A stretch of 10,062 bases of DNA from BOG-1363 sp043775355 (GTDB lineage Bacteria > Planctomycetota > UBA11346). Location of the stretch: contig JAYVSL010000039.1 of assembly GCA_043775355.1 (NCBI GenBank), positions 1 through 10,062 on the forward strand. The letters are read 5' to 3'. Within the stretch, counting starts at the first letter, position 1; each line of letters opens with the position of its first letter. The position numbers and the translations under genes are program-made. The notes beneath the pieces were generated by a model that ran no database searches, was not told the origin of the DNA, and worked only from the letters and a program-made list of their open reading frames with translations. This document shows, piece after piece, positions 1 to 6,248 of this stretch.

Positions 1-294
1 ACCAAACAAACGTTCTTTCAAAATCGGGTCGCGCCCATTCCACATCGCCAAACCAAAACACAGACGACACTCACGATCAGTGATACCGAAAATTCCATCT
101 TCGCCCCATCGATATGCCCGACTGCGCGCGTGTTCATGTGGAAAATATTCCCAGCACTCGCCGGTGGCGGAATAATCTTCGCGCACCGTCGCCCACTGCC
201 GCTCCGACAGATACGGTCCCCAACGCTTCCAGTTTTTTGTTCGCTCACCGTCTTCATGAAGGCGTAAATGTTCAGGCGTCGCGTGTTCGTTCAT
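1..294 (-). CDS. GH63-type glucosidase, N-terminal fragment
   Basis: This is the first 98 codons of a gene that continues past the left edge. The frame is open from the ATG at 294 to base 1. The residues RWGPYLSERQW (24-34), TVREDYSATGECWEYFPHEHARS (positions 36-58) and AYRWGEDGI (60-68), then WNGRDPILKERLFG at the end, match what I know of the start of bacterial 'glucosidase' proteins of glycoside hydrolase family 63. Those proteins are large, (alpha/alpha)6-barrel exo-acting alpha-glucosidases or mannosylglycerate/glucosylglycerate-type hydrolases. There is no signal peptide, so a cytoplasmic enzyme is expected. The catalytic acids lie outside the window, so substrate cannot be judged. No clear Shine-Dalgarno precedes the ATG, but the homology begins close after it. 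It follows a LacI-type regulator gene by 102 bases on the same strand, which suggests local sugar-responsive control. Confidence 0.85.
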   Translation of the reverse strand, partial: MNEHATPEHLRLHEDGERTKNWKRWGPYLSERQWATVREDYSATGECWEYFPHEHARSRAYRWGEDGIFGITDRECRLCFGLAMWNGRDPILKERLFG

Positions 295-312
295 GCGGCT
301 AGCGTGCCGAAT

Positions 313-381
313 CCGGGCGTCTCTGCCAAGGACCAGAGTTTGGTCACTGCTCGCTGAATGAATTCACGCAGAGATCCCCGG
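313..381 (-). repeat. Imperfect inverted repeat enclosing two small hairpins, in the lacI-glucosidase gap
   Basis: Arms at 313-326 and 368-381 pair over 12 of 14 positions. Between them lie two perfect small hairpins: 331-345 (GACCA, 5-base loop, TGGTC) and 355-366 (TGAAT, 2-base gap, ATTCA). The whole could fold as a three-way junction in the transcript running from the regulator gene to the glucosidase gene. It ends 18 bases before the glucosidase start. It could be a leader or attenuator structure, a processing site, a small repeated element, or chance. Nothing in the sequence names a known RNA family. Confidence 0.4.
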
Positions 382-396
382 CGTCATTCGCGGATG

Positions 397-1422
397 CTAC
401 TTGGCCGTAGTCTTTCGACCGCTCGGACGTGAGGTCGAGCGCACCACCAGTTCAATCGGTAATTGCAGCGAAAATGCGCTATGATCGCGCTGTGCTTGTT
501 CGCTCGTGCGCTTGATCAGCGCACTGATGGTGCGTGCAGCCCAGGCACCGAACTCAGCCATTGGCTGACGAATGGTCGACAGACCGATGACATCCATCAA
601 CGGCTGATCGTCAAAGCCGATGACTTGGACATCTTCCGGCACGCGACGACCGCGCGCGCGGATTTCTTGGAGAGCTCCGACTGCCAACATGTCGCTGACG
701 CATACCAGGCCGTCGACGTACTGATGTTTATCGAGCAGACGTGCGGTCGCTGTTCGACCGGCTTCAATCGTTACCTCATTCGCCCGCACCTGTGGCGCCT
801 GTGCCCCAGCAATGGCGACAAAAGCTTCTTCGCGCTGACGAAAAGCCAACGCCGCCGAAGGACCAGAAATAAGTCCAAGATGCTGACTGCCACCGGCAAT
901 CACATGACGCGTCGCGATGCGACCGGCTTCAAGATTGTCGACCGTCAGTGCCGGTGCGCCCACTTGTGGATAATCAACGCAGACCAATGGCACGCCGATT
1001 CGTTGTAACTCCAGCAGGCGTTCTTCGCGCACCCCCATACTAAAAAGCGCGATGCCTTCGCAGGCACGCTCGGCAACCATGCGATCAAGCACACGATTTT
1101 TGTGATCCCGGTCTTGAATATTATAGAGCACCAGATCGATGTCGTCGGCGATCAAACCAGCAGACAGTGGCGCAGATACCGCGTAATAAAAACTGGCTGA
1201 AAAGAACGGCATCAATGCTGCCACGCGTGGTCGATTTACTCCGCCAACCGCAAGCCGTCGAGCTGCACGGTTCGGACGAAAATCCAATTCTTGCATCGCC
1301 TTCAACACCGCTTGCCGAGTCACCTCAGCAACGCGATCGCTGCCGTTCAGCACGCGACTTACTGTGGCGATGCCAACCCCAGCGCGTTTTGCGATATCGT
1401 AAATAGTTGCTGCGATCGCCAT
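397..1422 (-). CDS. LacI/GalR-family transcriptional regulator
   Basis: A complete 341-residue regulator, the usual length for the family. Residues 6-27 (TIYDIAKRAGVGIATVSRVLNG, seen as two parts) form the LacI helix-turn-helix. FRPNRAARRLA (48-58) is the end of the DNA-binding domain with the hinge helix that inserts into the operator minor groove. The rest is a periplasmic-binding-protein-like effector domain, with VSDMLAVGAL (242-251), IGFDDQP (268-274), LSTIRQP (281-287) and LPIELVVRST (321-330), all standard family landmarks. It should bind an operator as a dimer or tetramer and respond to a sugar or related small ligand, which the sequence does not identify. The next gene downstream encodes a GH63-type glucosidase, the obvious candidate target. 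The start follows MTase by 82 bases, with only a weak AG-rich ribosome site. Confidence 0.95.
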   Translation of the reverse strand: MAIAATIYDIAKRAGVGIATVSRVLNGSDRVAEVTRQAVLKAMQELDFRPNRAARRLAVGGVNRPRVAALMPFFSASFYYAVSAPLSAGLIADDIDLVLYNIQDRDHKNRVLDRMVAERACEGIALFSMGVREERLLELQRIGVPLVCVDYPQVGAPALTVDNLEAGRIATRHVIAGGSQHLGLISGPSAALAFRQREEAFVAIAGAQAPQVRANEVTIEAGRTATARLLDKHQYVDGLVCVSDMLAVGALQEIRARGRRVPEDVQVIGFDDQPLMDVIGLSTIRQPMAEFGAWAARTISALIKRTSEQAQRDHSAFSLQLPIELVVRSTSRPSGRKTTAK

Positions 1423-1467
1423 GAATGCGCTTTTCTAGGGCGAGAAGCCGAAGTCTCAAGGCGGTTC

Positions 1468-1484
1468 TTCGCCTCATTTCGCCT
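1468..1484 (-). promoter_or_regulatory. Ten-base-spaced direct repeat upstream of the LacI-type gene (candidate operator)
   Basis: On the minus strand the heptamer AGGCGAA occurs twice with starts exactly 10 bases apart (1484-1478 and 1474-1468), about 46 to 62 bases upstream of the regulator start. A short palindrome TTTC-AGGC-GAAA overlaps the first copy. Helical-turn spacing upstream of a regulator gene is compatible with an autoregulatory site, but LacI sites are usually palindromic and no clear -10/-35 pair is visible, so this is speculative. Confidence 0.2.
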
Positions 1485-1504
1485 GAAAAATCGCTGGTTT
1501 TCCG

Positions 1505-2401
1505 TTATCGCTCTGGCTCGACCAGATCCGCCGCATCGCTACCGCTCACGGCAAATACACCCGCTGGCATGCGTCGTTGGTCGTCGCGATGAGACTGCAA
1601 CAAGTCTCCAGCAAGCGCCACCGGCAAACCAGCCCCCGCCAAAACGTTCGCCACCGCGTCGGACTGCACCCCAGGAGCATGCGCACACAAGATCACCAAA
1701 CCATTTGGCGCGAGAACTCCTGCCAATAGATCAGCGAGCGCCTGCAATTGTTCTTCTATCCGCCACATTTGATCTTTGGTTTTTCCATGCCCCCACGCCG
1801 GGGGATCGGCGCAAATCACATCATAGCGAAATCCTTTGCGACGAGAGTGGTCAAGGAACGCCATGCAATCTTCATGCACCCAACGTACCGTGCCGTCACC
1901 CAAATCACTCGCATCGGCGGATGATTTTCCCCAGGTCAACACGCCTTTGGCACTGTCGACGTGAAATACTTCTGCCCCCGCCGCCGCCATCGCCAACGAC
2001 GCAGCGCCAGTGTAACCAAAAAGATTCAATGCCTTACAACGACCCCGCGCCGTCACCGCACGATGCAACAAACGCCACACCGGTTCCTGCTCCGGAAAAA
2101 TTCCGCAATGACCAAAGCTGGTAAAGCGCAGCAATAAATTCAGCCGCCGCTGACCAATCTCATAAGCCAAACGCACTTCCCCAGGATCACGCTCACGCCA
2201 TTGCCAATTCCCACCGCCGTCCGCGCGCCGCTCCACCCGACCCGCCGCGCCAGACCAAACCTCCGCCGCCAAACGTGGTCGCCACAACGGCGCTGGCGAT
2301 GCCCGATCGACCAATAAACCAGCGATTTCTTCAAGCTTACGCCCGTCACCGCTGTCGATGAGGGCGTATCCTGGGAAGGGTTTGGCGATGAGATCAGTCA
2401 T
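1505..2401 (-). CDS. RlmI/RlmK-like class I SAM-dependent methyltransferase
   Basis: A complete 298-residue Rossmann-fold methyltransferase. The SAM-binding motif I is LNLFGYTGAASLAMAAAGAE (125-144), followed by the acidic motif II residue D149 in FHVDSAKG. DED-like positions sit at HEDCMAF (176-182), and the motif IV catalytic loop is ICADPPAWGHG (196-206). GIFPEQEPVW (100-109) precedes the SAM fold, as in the RlmI-like family (23S rRNA cytosine-5 and guanine-7 methyltransferases). The DPP(S/A)(W/F)G(H/R)G form is typical of that family's smaller relatives, which are widespread and mostly annotated only as class I methyltransferases. rRNA is the likeliest substrate by family, but no experimental link can be inferred from sequence. 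The protein lacks room for a full N-terminal PUA domain as in RlmI. It starts 66 bases after the preceding gene and ends 82 bases before the LacI-type gene. Confidence 0.85.
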   Translation of the reverse strand: MTDLIAKPFPGYALIDSGDGRKLEEIAGLLVDRASPAPLWRPRLAAEVWSGAAGRVERRADGGGNWQWRERDPGEVRLAYEIGQRRLNLLLRFTSFGHCGIFPEQEPVWRLLHRAVTARGRCKALNLFGYTGAASLAMAAAGAEVFHVDSAKGVLTWGKSSADASDLGDGTVRWVHEDCMAFLDHSRRKGFRYDVICADPPAWGHGKTKDQMWRIEEQLQALADLLAGVLAPNGLVILCAHAPGVQSDAVANVLAGAGLPVALAGDLLQSHRDDQRRMPAGVFAVSGSDAADLVEPER

Positions 2402-2467
2402 GAGATTCCAATGCTGAAGCGGCGCAGGGGCGAGCGCGAGTCACCCGTGTTTGGGAAGCGGAGATCA

Positions 2468-4414
2468 TCACGGAATGGGCGCCGTTTTTTCCGTTGGTGT
2501 TTGCCAAAGATCCTCGACCTTCGCCCAATCAGCAAGTTCGATGCCACCATTTTTCGCTTTGGGGAGGGCTGCCAGACGAAGCGCTTCTTGCCAAATGCGT
2601 TGCGCTGCGGGCGCTTTGATCCACTGCACATGAGCATCGCCAAAGCAAATATTTATACCGGTGCCCTTATTACAGGCGGGATCTTCCAAGAGCACCGGTT
2701 GTCGTGACGAGGGATCTTTAATTGGAGTGACGAACAGAAATGGATTCACTACTGACGGATTACTTGGACTACTGAACAACGCCTTTGGAAGGCTTTGTGC
2801 CTTCGCCAATTCCGCGAATGATGGCGGTGGCCAACGATCATTCGTGACGCTCCATCCGATCATGGCGCCATATATATTCGTCAAAATCTTGCCGCTTTGC
2901 GCGCGCCGAGCCATTGACCGCGCCATACCGATGGCTGGCAACAGTATGCCTGCCACGACCGCTGTTTGCATCACCGTTACCGTCACGTTATTGCCGCGAA
3001 TGGTGACTCCATTTACGTCCTGTTCGACAAATCCAGAACTTGCAGGAAGATGCACGGAGAGTGCCGACATGATCTTGGCTACATCCGAAATCTTTGACTT
3101 CACCGAATCAGCGCCATCACCACGGACCTGTGCGAGCAGAGGCGCCAACATCGGTAAGTAACCAAGCATCGTGCGCACCACGGCTTTATTATCCTGCATG
3201 AACAAACCGACCGGAGCACTGCCCTTCGGCACATTGGCAATACTCCATCCACCGGCGGTGCCTGATTCAATGGCATCCATCACTCGTTGATCGGTCGACA
3301 TCACCCACTGGGTTGCTGTGCGACGGACCTGAATAAGCACAGGGAAATTTGGCGGCGTCGGTAAAACGACCGCTTCTTTACGCGCATCTGCCAAGTTCAC
3401 CTGACCGGCTTCCGCTAATTTTATCATCATCGCATCCAGCTCCGCACTTCCTGAAAAACCCACGGTCACGGTGGGGAACGGCGCGCCCGGACTTATGGCG
3501 AACCACAGCGTACCCTTCCATCCATGCGCCAACGGCTCCCATGTAGAGTAGCCATTTATATCGGCCTCTTGATCAAACGCACTCAATCGTGCGGCGAGCG
3601 CGGGGAAATCTTGCGACCACGCTTTCAGTAACCGCTCCAAACGCGCACCATCCACGCCACAGGCACCAACCATCAGTTGATCGGGCGGCAACATCGACAA
3701 TTCTCGTAAATCGACAGCCATCAATGGCGGATGACAATCTGATAACCTTGTGACTTCGCTGGTTCCGTGTTCATCAAAACGAATGGATTGAGTCATTGCT
3801 GGCAAAGTGAAAGCATGCAAACCGGCAAGCATGTCTGGAGGAAGCTTCGGATTATTTAAGGCTTCAACCAATTTCGTCGAAGCCATCGAGCTAGAGACAT
3901 CCGCCTCACCTTTTTCATCGCCTCTGTCTTTGTCTTTAGGGGCGCCTGAAATGGCCAACTCCGCTACGTCTTTTGGTACTGGCCCAAACACCACCCATTC
4001 GCCAAGGAGCGTCGATGGAAACAGTTCTTTCTGTTTCAGCGTATCTTTGACCAAGGCTTGCTGAACGGCTTTGGCGTGATGTGGAAAATGGAAAGCGATG
4101 GTTTTTTCCGACGACGGTACGCCAGCAGCATCTTGAGTCGCCCCCCCACGAATGACCACGCGGCGCAGATCGGCGAGTGCGGTGGGGAAATCAACTCCTG
4201 TATCCTGCATAAAGCGATTCGCTTTTTCGGCGATCAGATCACGCATGAATGCCAGTTCCGGCAGACGCCAAATAGCGCCATAGGGACCGGCATTAAACCG
4301 CTCAATCAGCTTAGGGACATTCGGCAGAACCGTCTCGTTGAGCGGAGCCGTTGCACCCATCGCCTGCCCGACAGCGAAGGAAATAATGAAAGCGCTGCTA
4401 ATAATCCGGTTCAT
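2468..4414 (-). CDS. Exported protein of unknown function with internal pseudopilin-like segment
   Basis: A 648-residue protein I cannot name. Residues 1-20 are a plausible Sec signal peptide (MNRIISSAFIISFAVGQAMG, cleavage before ATAP), so it should leave the cytoplasm. Residues 21-475 have mixed composition with no motif I recognise; a charged linker (KDKDRGDEKGE) lies near 160-171. From about 478 there is a hydrophobic stretch, AVVAGILLPAIGMARSMARR (485-504), then SGKILTNIYGAMIGW and a Trp-Pro-Pro turn at 528-530. GINICFGDAHVQWIK follows at 586-600. The order LLPA-x2-xAR-x2-A-R...L..IY.A...(N)D.WPP...GDAHVQW resembles the C-terminal part of the type II-secretion-like, DUF1559 (H-X9-DG) proteins abundant in planctomycetes and lentisphaeres, but here it is placed mid-protein behind a signal peptide. 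The start is supported by AGGAG eight bases upstream. Confidence 0.8.
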   Translation of the reverse strand: MNRIISSAFIISFAVGQAMGATAPLNETVLPNVPKLIERFNAGPYGAIWRLPELAFMRDLIAEKANRFMQDTGVDFPTALADLRRVVIRGGATQDAAGVPSSEKTIAFHFPHHAKAVQQALVKDTLKQKELFPSTLLGEWVVFGPVPKDVAELAISGAPKDKDRGDEKGEADVSSSMASTKLVEALNNPKLPPDMLAGLHAFTLPAMTQSIRFDEHGTSEVTRLSDCHPPLMAVDLRELSMLPPDQLMVGACGVDGARLERLLKAWSQDFPALAARLSAFDQEADINGYSTWEPLAHGWKGTLWFAISPGAPFPTVTVGFSGSAELDAMMIKLAEAGQVNLADARKEAVVLPTPPNFPVLIQVRRTATQWVMSTDQRVMDAIESGTAGGWSIANVPKGSAPVGLFMQDNKAVVRTMLGYLPMLAPLLAQVRGDGADSVKSKISDVAKIMSALSVHLPASSGFVEQDVNGVTIRGNNVTVTVMQTAVVAGILLPAIGMARSMARRAQSGKILTNIYGAMIGWSVTNDRWPPPSFAELAKAQSLPKALFSSPSNPSVVNPFLFVTPIKDPSSRQPVLLEDPACNKGTGINICFGDAHVQWIKAPAAQRIWQEALRLAALPKAKNGGIELADWAKVEDLWQTPTEKTAPIP

Positions 4415-4422
4415 TGCCGTGA

Positions 4423-4428
4423 CTCCTG
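4423..4428 (-). promoter_or_regulatory. Ribosome binding site of the 648-residue exported protein gene
   Basis: CAGGAG on the minus strand, eight bases before the ATG at 4414, is a good Shine-Dalgarno and supports this start, which also begins a signal peptide. Confidence 0.65.
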
Positions 4429-4484
4429 AGGTGTTTGTTGGGCGTGGTCGTCACAGTGAATCGGCTACGACACCGTTTCATTTC

Positions 4485-4508
4485 GCGAACGCGCTGACTC
4501 GCGCTCGC
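4485..4508 (-). terminator. GC-rich hairpin after the superoxide dismutase gene
   Basis: Nine-base arms (4485-4493 and 4500-4508) pair fully if one G-U wobble is allowed in the minus-strand RNA, with a six-base loop. The stem begins 11 bases after the SOD stop codon. No run of U follows on the minus strand, so this is not a classical intrinsic terminator. It may act as a 3' stabilising stem or a weak terminator. Confidence 0.35.
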
Positions 4509-4519
4509 TTATTCGTAAC

Positions 4520-5122
4520 TTATTTGCTCGCGCCAATAACCCCCTGCGCGACGCGTGGACCGGCGTTGCCTGCGGGTTGCGAGGTTAAGTCGTCTTCTTT
4601 TGCATGGATGATGACGCTACGGCCGATCACGGGGACTGCGCCGCAGCACAGACTCAAACCTTTGATGACGATTTCATAATGTGCGTTGCCCGCCGCATCA
4701 GCGGTGAGATTGCCGAGATCACCGGCGTGGTGGTGTTCGGCTTCGGGTCCGCCGTGCGGGTGTTTGCCTGGGTTATAATGGCCGCCAGCAGCGGAGCCGT
4801 CTTCGGCGCTGACGTCGCCGAATTCATGCAGATGGAAGGCGTGTTTGCCGCTCGGAGTAAGCCCACTGATGTCGGCGACCACGCGCACGCCTGCGTCAAC
4901 GGCAGTGAAGCGAACGGTACCGGCGACCTGATTTCCTTTCGTCGGCTGCATCACCGCGATGAGGGCCGCAGGTACTGGGCACGTTTCCGTGACCTTGGCC
5001 GCGCCATGATCGTGAGCACCGGCGACAGGCTCTGCATCGCAAGATGCACAACGTTCGCCACAACATCCAGCAAGGCCGATGAGGGTGGCAGTGAACAAAC
5101 CAACAAAAGCTGCGGTACGCAT
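4520..5122 (-). CDS. sodC: Cu-Zn superoxide dismutase, probable periplasmic lipoprotein
   Basis: A 200-residue enzyme that would convert superoxide to oxygen and hydrogen peroxide outside the cytoplasm. The N-terminus is a lipoprotein signal ending in the lipobox LAGC (17-20). Metal ligands are recognisable by alignment to the family: copper H97, H99 and H173 (HLHEFGD; IIHAKEDD), bridging H115 (GGHYNP), zinc H123, H132 and D135 (GDLGNL), and the active-site arginine R190 (GNAGPR). Both cysteines of the conserved intrasubunit disulfide appear absent: EFGDV where bacterial enzymes often have EFGDC, and VAQGVIG in place of VACGVIG. Extra cysteines occur at 20, 21, 25, 28, 48, 159 and 160. The ATG at 5122 was preferred over an upstream ATG at 5305 because it gives the signal peptide directly, has AAAGGA seven bases upstream, and avoids overlap with the GT9 gene. 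Confidence 0.93.
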   Translation of the reverse strand: MRTAAFVGLFTATLIGLAGCCGERCASCDAEPVAGAHDHGAAKVTETCPVPAALIAVMQPTKGNQVAGTVRFTAVDAGVRVVADISGLTPSGKHAFHLHEFGDVSAEDGSAAGGHYNPGKHPHGGPEAEHHHAGDLGNLTADAAGNAHYEIVIKGLSLCCGAVPVIGRSVIIHAKEDDLTSQPAGNAGPRVAQGVIGASK

Positions 5123-5129
5123 GGGATGA

Positions 5130-5135
5130 TCCTTT
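5130..5135 (-). promoter_or_regulatory. Ribosome binding site deciding the sodC start
   Basis: AAAGGA on the minus strand lies seven bases before the ATG at 5122. It supports starting the SOD there and not at the upstream in-frame ATG at 5305, which would lie inside the GT9 gene. Confidence 0.65.
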
Positions 5136-5231
5136 AAGTGAGGTGAAGTGAGCGAGAAAGGTGACTGAGGAATAATCGTTAACGTATGGACGGCAACCGC
5201 CAGCAGTTGGATCCCCGTAAAACCTAAGCGG

Positions 5232-6230
5232 CTAAAGAGTCGCTGATTTACTGCTTTTATCCGCGTTTTCCTGAGGCTTCGTTGGTAATCTGGAATACGC
5301 GGCAATCACGGCTTGCGCTGAAGGCCAGCCATTCCAATCGCCAACAGTGGTGCCGAGGTCGCTCCATGGCCGGGTGCGGCCGGGTTCGGTCAGACCAAAA
5401 ATTCCGAGGACTGGCACTCCGACCGCAGCGGCTAGATGCATTGGTCCAGAATCATTTGCCACCACGCGTGTGGCTTGGCTGAGCACGGCGGCATACGCGC
5501 CGAGGCCAAGACCGGGGAGCATCGTTGCGCCGGGAAGTGCAGCGGCGGTGGCGGCTTCTTCGCCAGGACCTGGGCAGGCGACGACACGGATGCCTTGTTC
5601 GATCAGTCCACGACAGAGCAACGGAAATGATGGCCATTGTTTTGAGCGGCCGCCGATAGTGCCGACGGCGAGTGGGCAGAGCACGACGTATGGCGCGCTC
5701 ACACCCGCTGCGATCAGCGCCTGATCAGCTGCCTGACGATGCGTGGCGGTAAGCGGCAGTGGACTCCAGGGAATTTGCTCTGGCGCGCTCAGACCATGGC
5801 GTTGCAGCACGGCAACCGCGAGTCGCCAAAATGAATCGACTTCGTGAATGCGCTCGACGCGCGGCAGACCCTGAGCCAGAAACGGACTGCGAAATTCTTT
5901 GCGATAACCAACGGCACGTACGCCACCCCAGCGCATCTGCATGGCGCTGCCGAAAGAATTGGTAAACAACAAACCTTCGTGGCAACCGGTTTCACGCCAC
6001 GCCGCTGCAGAGGCGCGCAATCCTTTCGGTAATTTTCCGACGGTAATTGGTAATCCCGCGAGCAAATCGACCGCCCAGCCTTTTCCTAAAGCGTGAATGG
6101 TGAAGCCATGTTGCACCAGCAGTGCCAACGCTGGCAAGGTCATACACACGTCGCCGACCCAATTGGGTAAACGCACAGCGAGCAAACGCGCGGGGTTCGC
6201 TGACGGAATTGGCGATGGAGGAACGGTCAT
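5232..6230 (-). CDS. ADP-heptose:LPS heptosyltransferase-like protein (GT9 family)
   Basis: A complete 332-residue glycosyltransferase family 9 protein, the WaaF/WaaC type. The N-terminal domain starts with LLAVRLPNWVGDVCMTLPAL (16-35), where LPNWVGD is the loop signature of heptosyltransferase II. TNSFGSAMQMRWGGVRAVGY (90-109) matches the acceptor side. The C-terminal nucleotide-sugar side has VLCPLAVG-IGGRSKQWP (183-200), VVANDSGPMHLAAAVGVPV (256-274) and GIFGLTEPGRTRPW (276-289). By family it transfers L-glycero-D-manno-heptose from ADP-heptose to the inner core of LPS at the cytoplasmic face of the inner membrane. Acceptor and exact sugar are not fixed by sequence, so I do not assign waaF. 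The start lies 18 bases after dapB, so the two are probably co-transcribed. The last 17 residues (PTKPQENADKSSKSATL) look disordered. Confidence 0.9.
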   Translation of the reverse strand: MTVPPSPIPSANPARLLAVRLPNWVGDVCMTLPALALLVQHGFTIHALGKGWAVDLLAGLPITVGKLPKGLRASAAAWRETGCHEGLLFTNSFGSAMQMRWGGVRAVGYRKEFRSPFLAQGLPRVERIHEVDSFWRLAVAVLQRHGLSAPEQIPWSPLPLTATHRQAADQALIAAGVSAPYVVLCPLAVGTIGGRSKQWPSFPLLCRGLIEQGIRVVACPGPGEEAATAAALPGATMLPGLGLGAYAAVLSQATRVVANDSGPMHLAAAVGVPVLGIFGLTEPGRTRPWSDLGTTVGDWNGWPSAQAVIAAYSRLPTKPQENADKSSKSATL

Positions 6231-6248
6231 TTTGAGACGGCTGCTGAC

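Noticed and set aside
463..1008. A 181-codon plus-strand open frame opposite the LacI-type gene
   Set aside because: The other strand encodes a full-length family member with intact domains; this frame has no domain, and no good ribosome site was seen.
1291..2124. A 277-codon open frame on the plus strand spanning the start of the LacI-type gene and most of the methyltransferase gene
   Set aside because: It lies wholly opposite two well-supported genes, has low-complexity Pro/Arg/Thr-rich sequence and no recognisable domain. It is a compositional shadow.
2661..3161. A 166-codon plus-strand open frame opposite the 648-residue protein gene
   Set aside because: It is inside a longer minus-strand gene that has a signal peptide, a ribosome site and family-like motifs.
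5123..5305. A 61-residue N-terminal extension of sodC beginning at the ATG at 5305
   Set aside because: It would overlap the GT9 3' end and place the lipoprotein signal peptide internally. The ATG at 5122 has its own ribosome site and directly begins a signal peptide.
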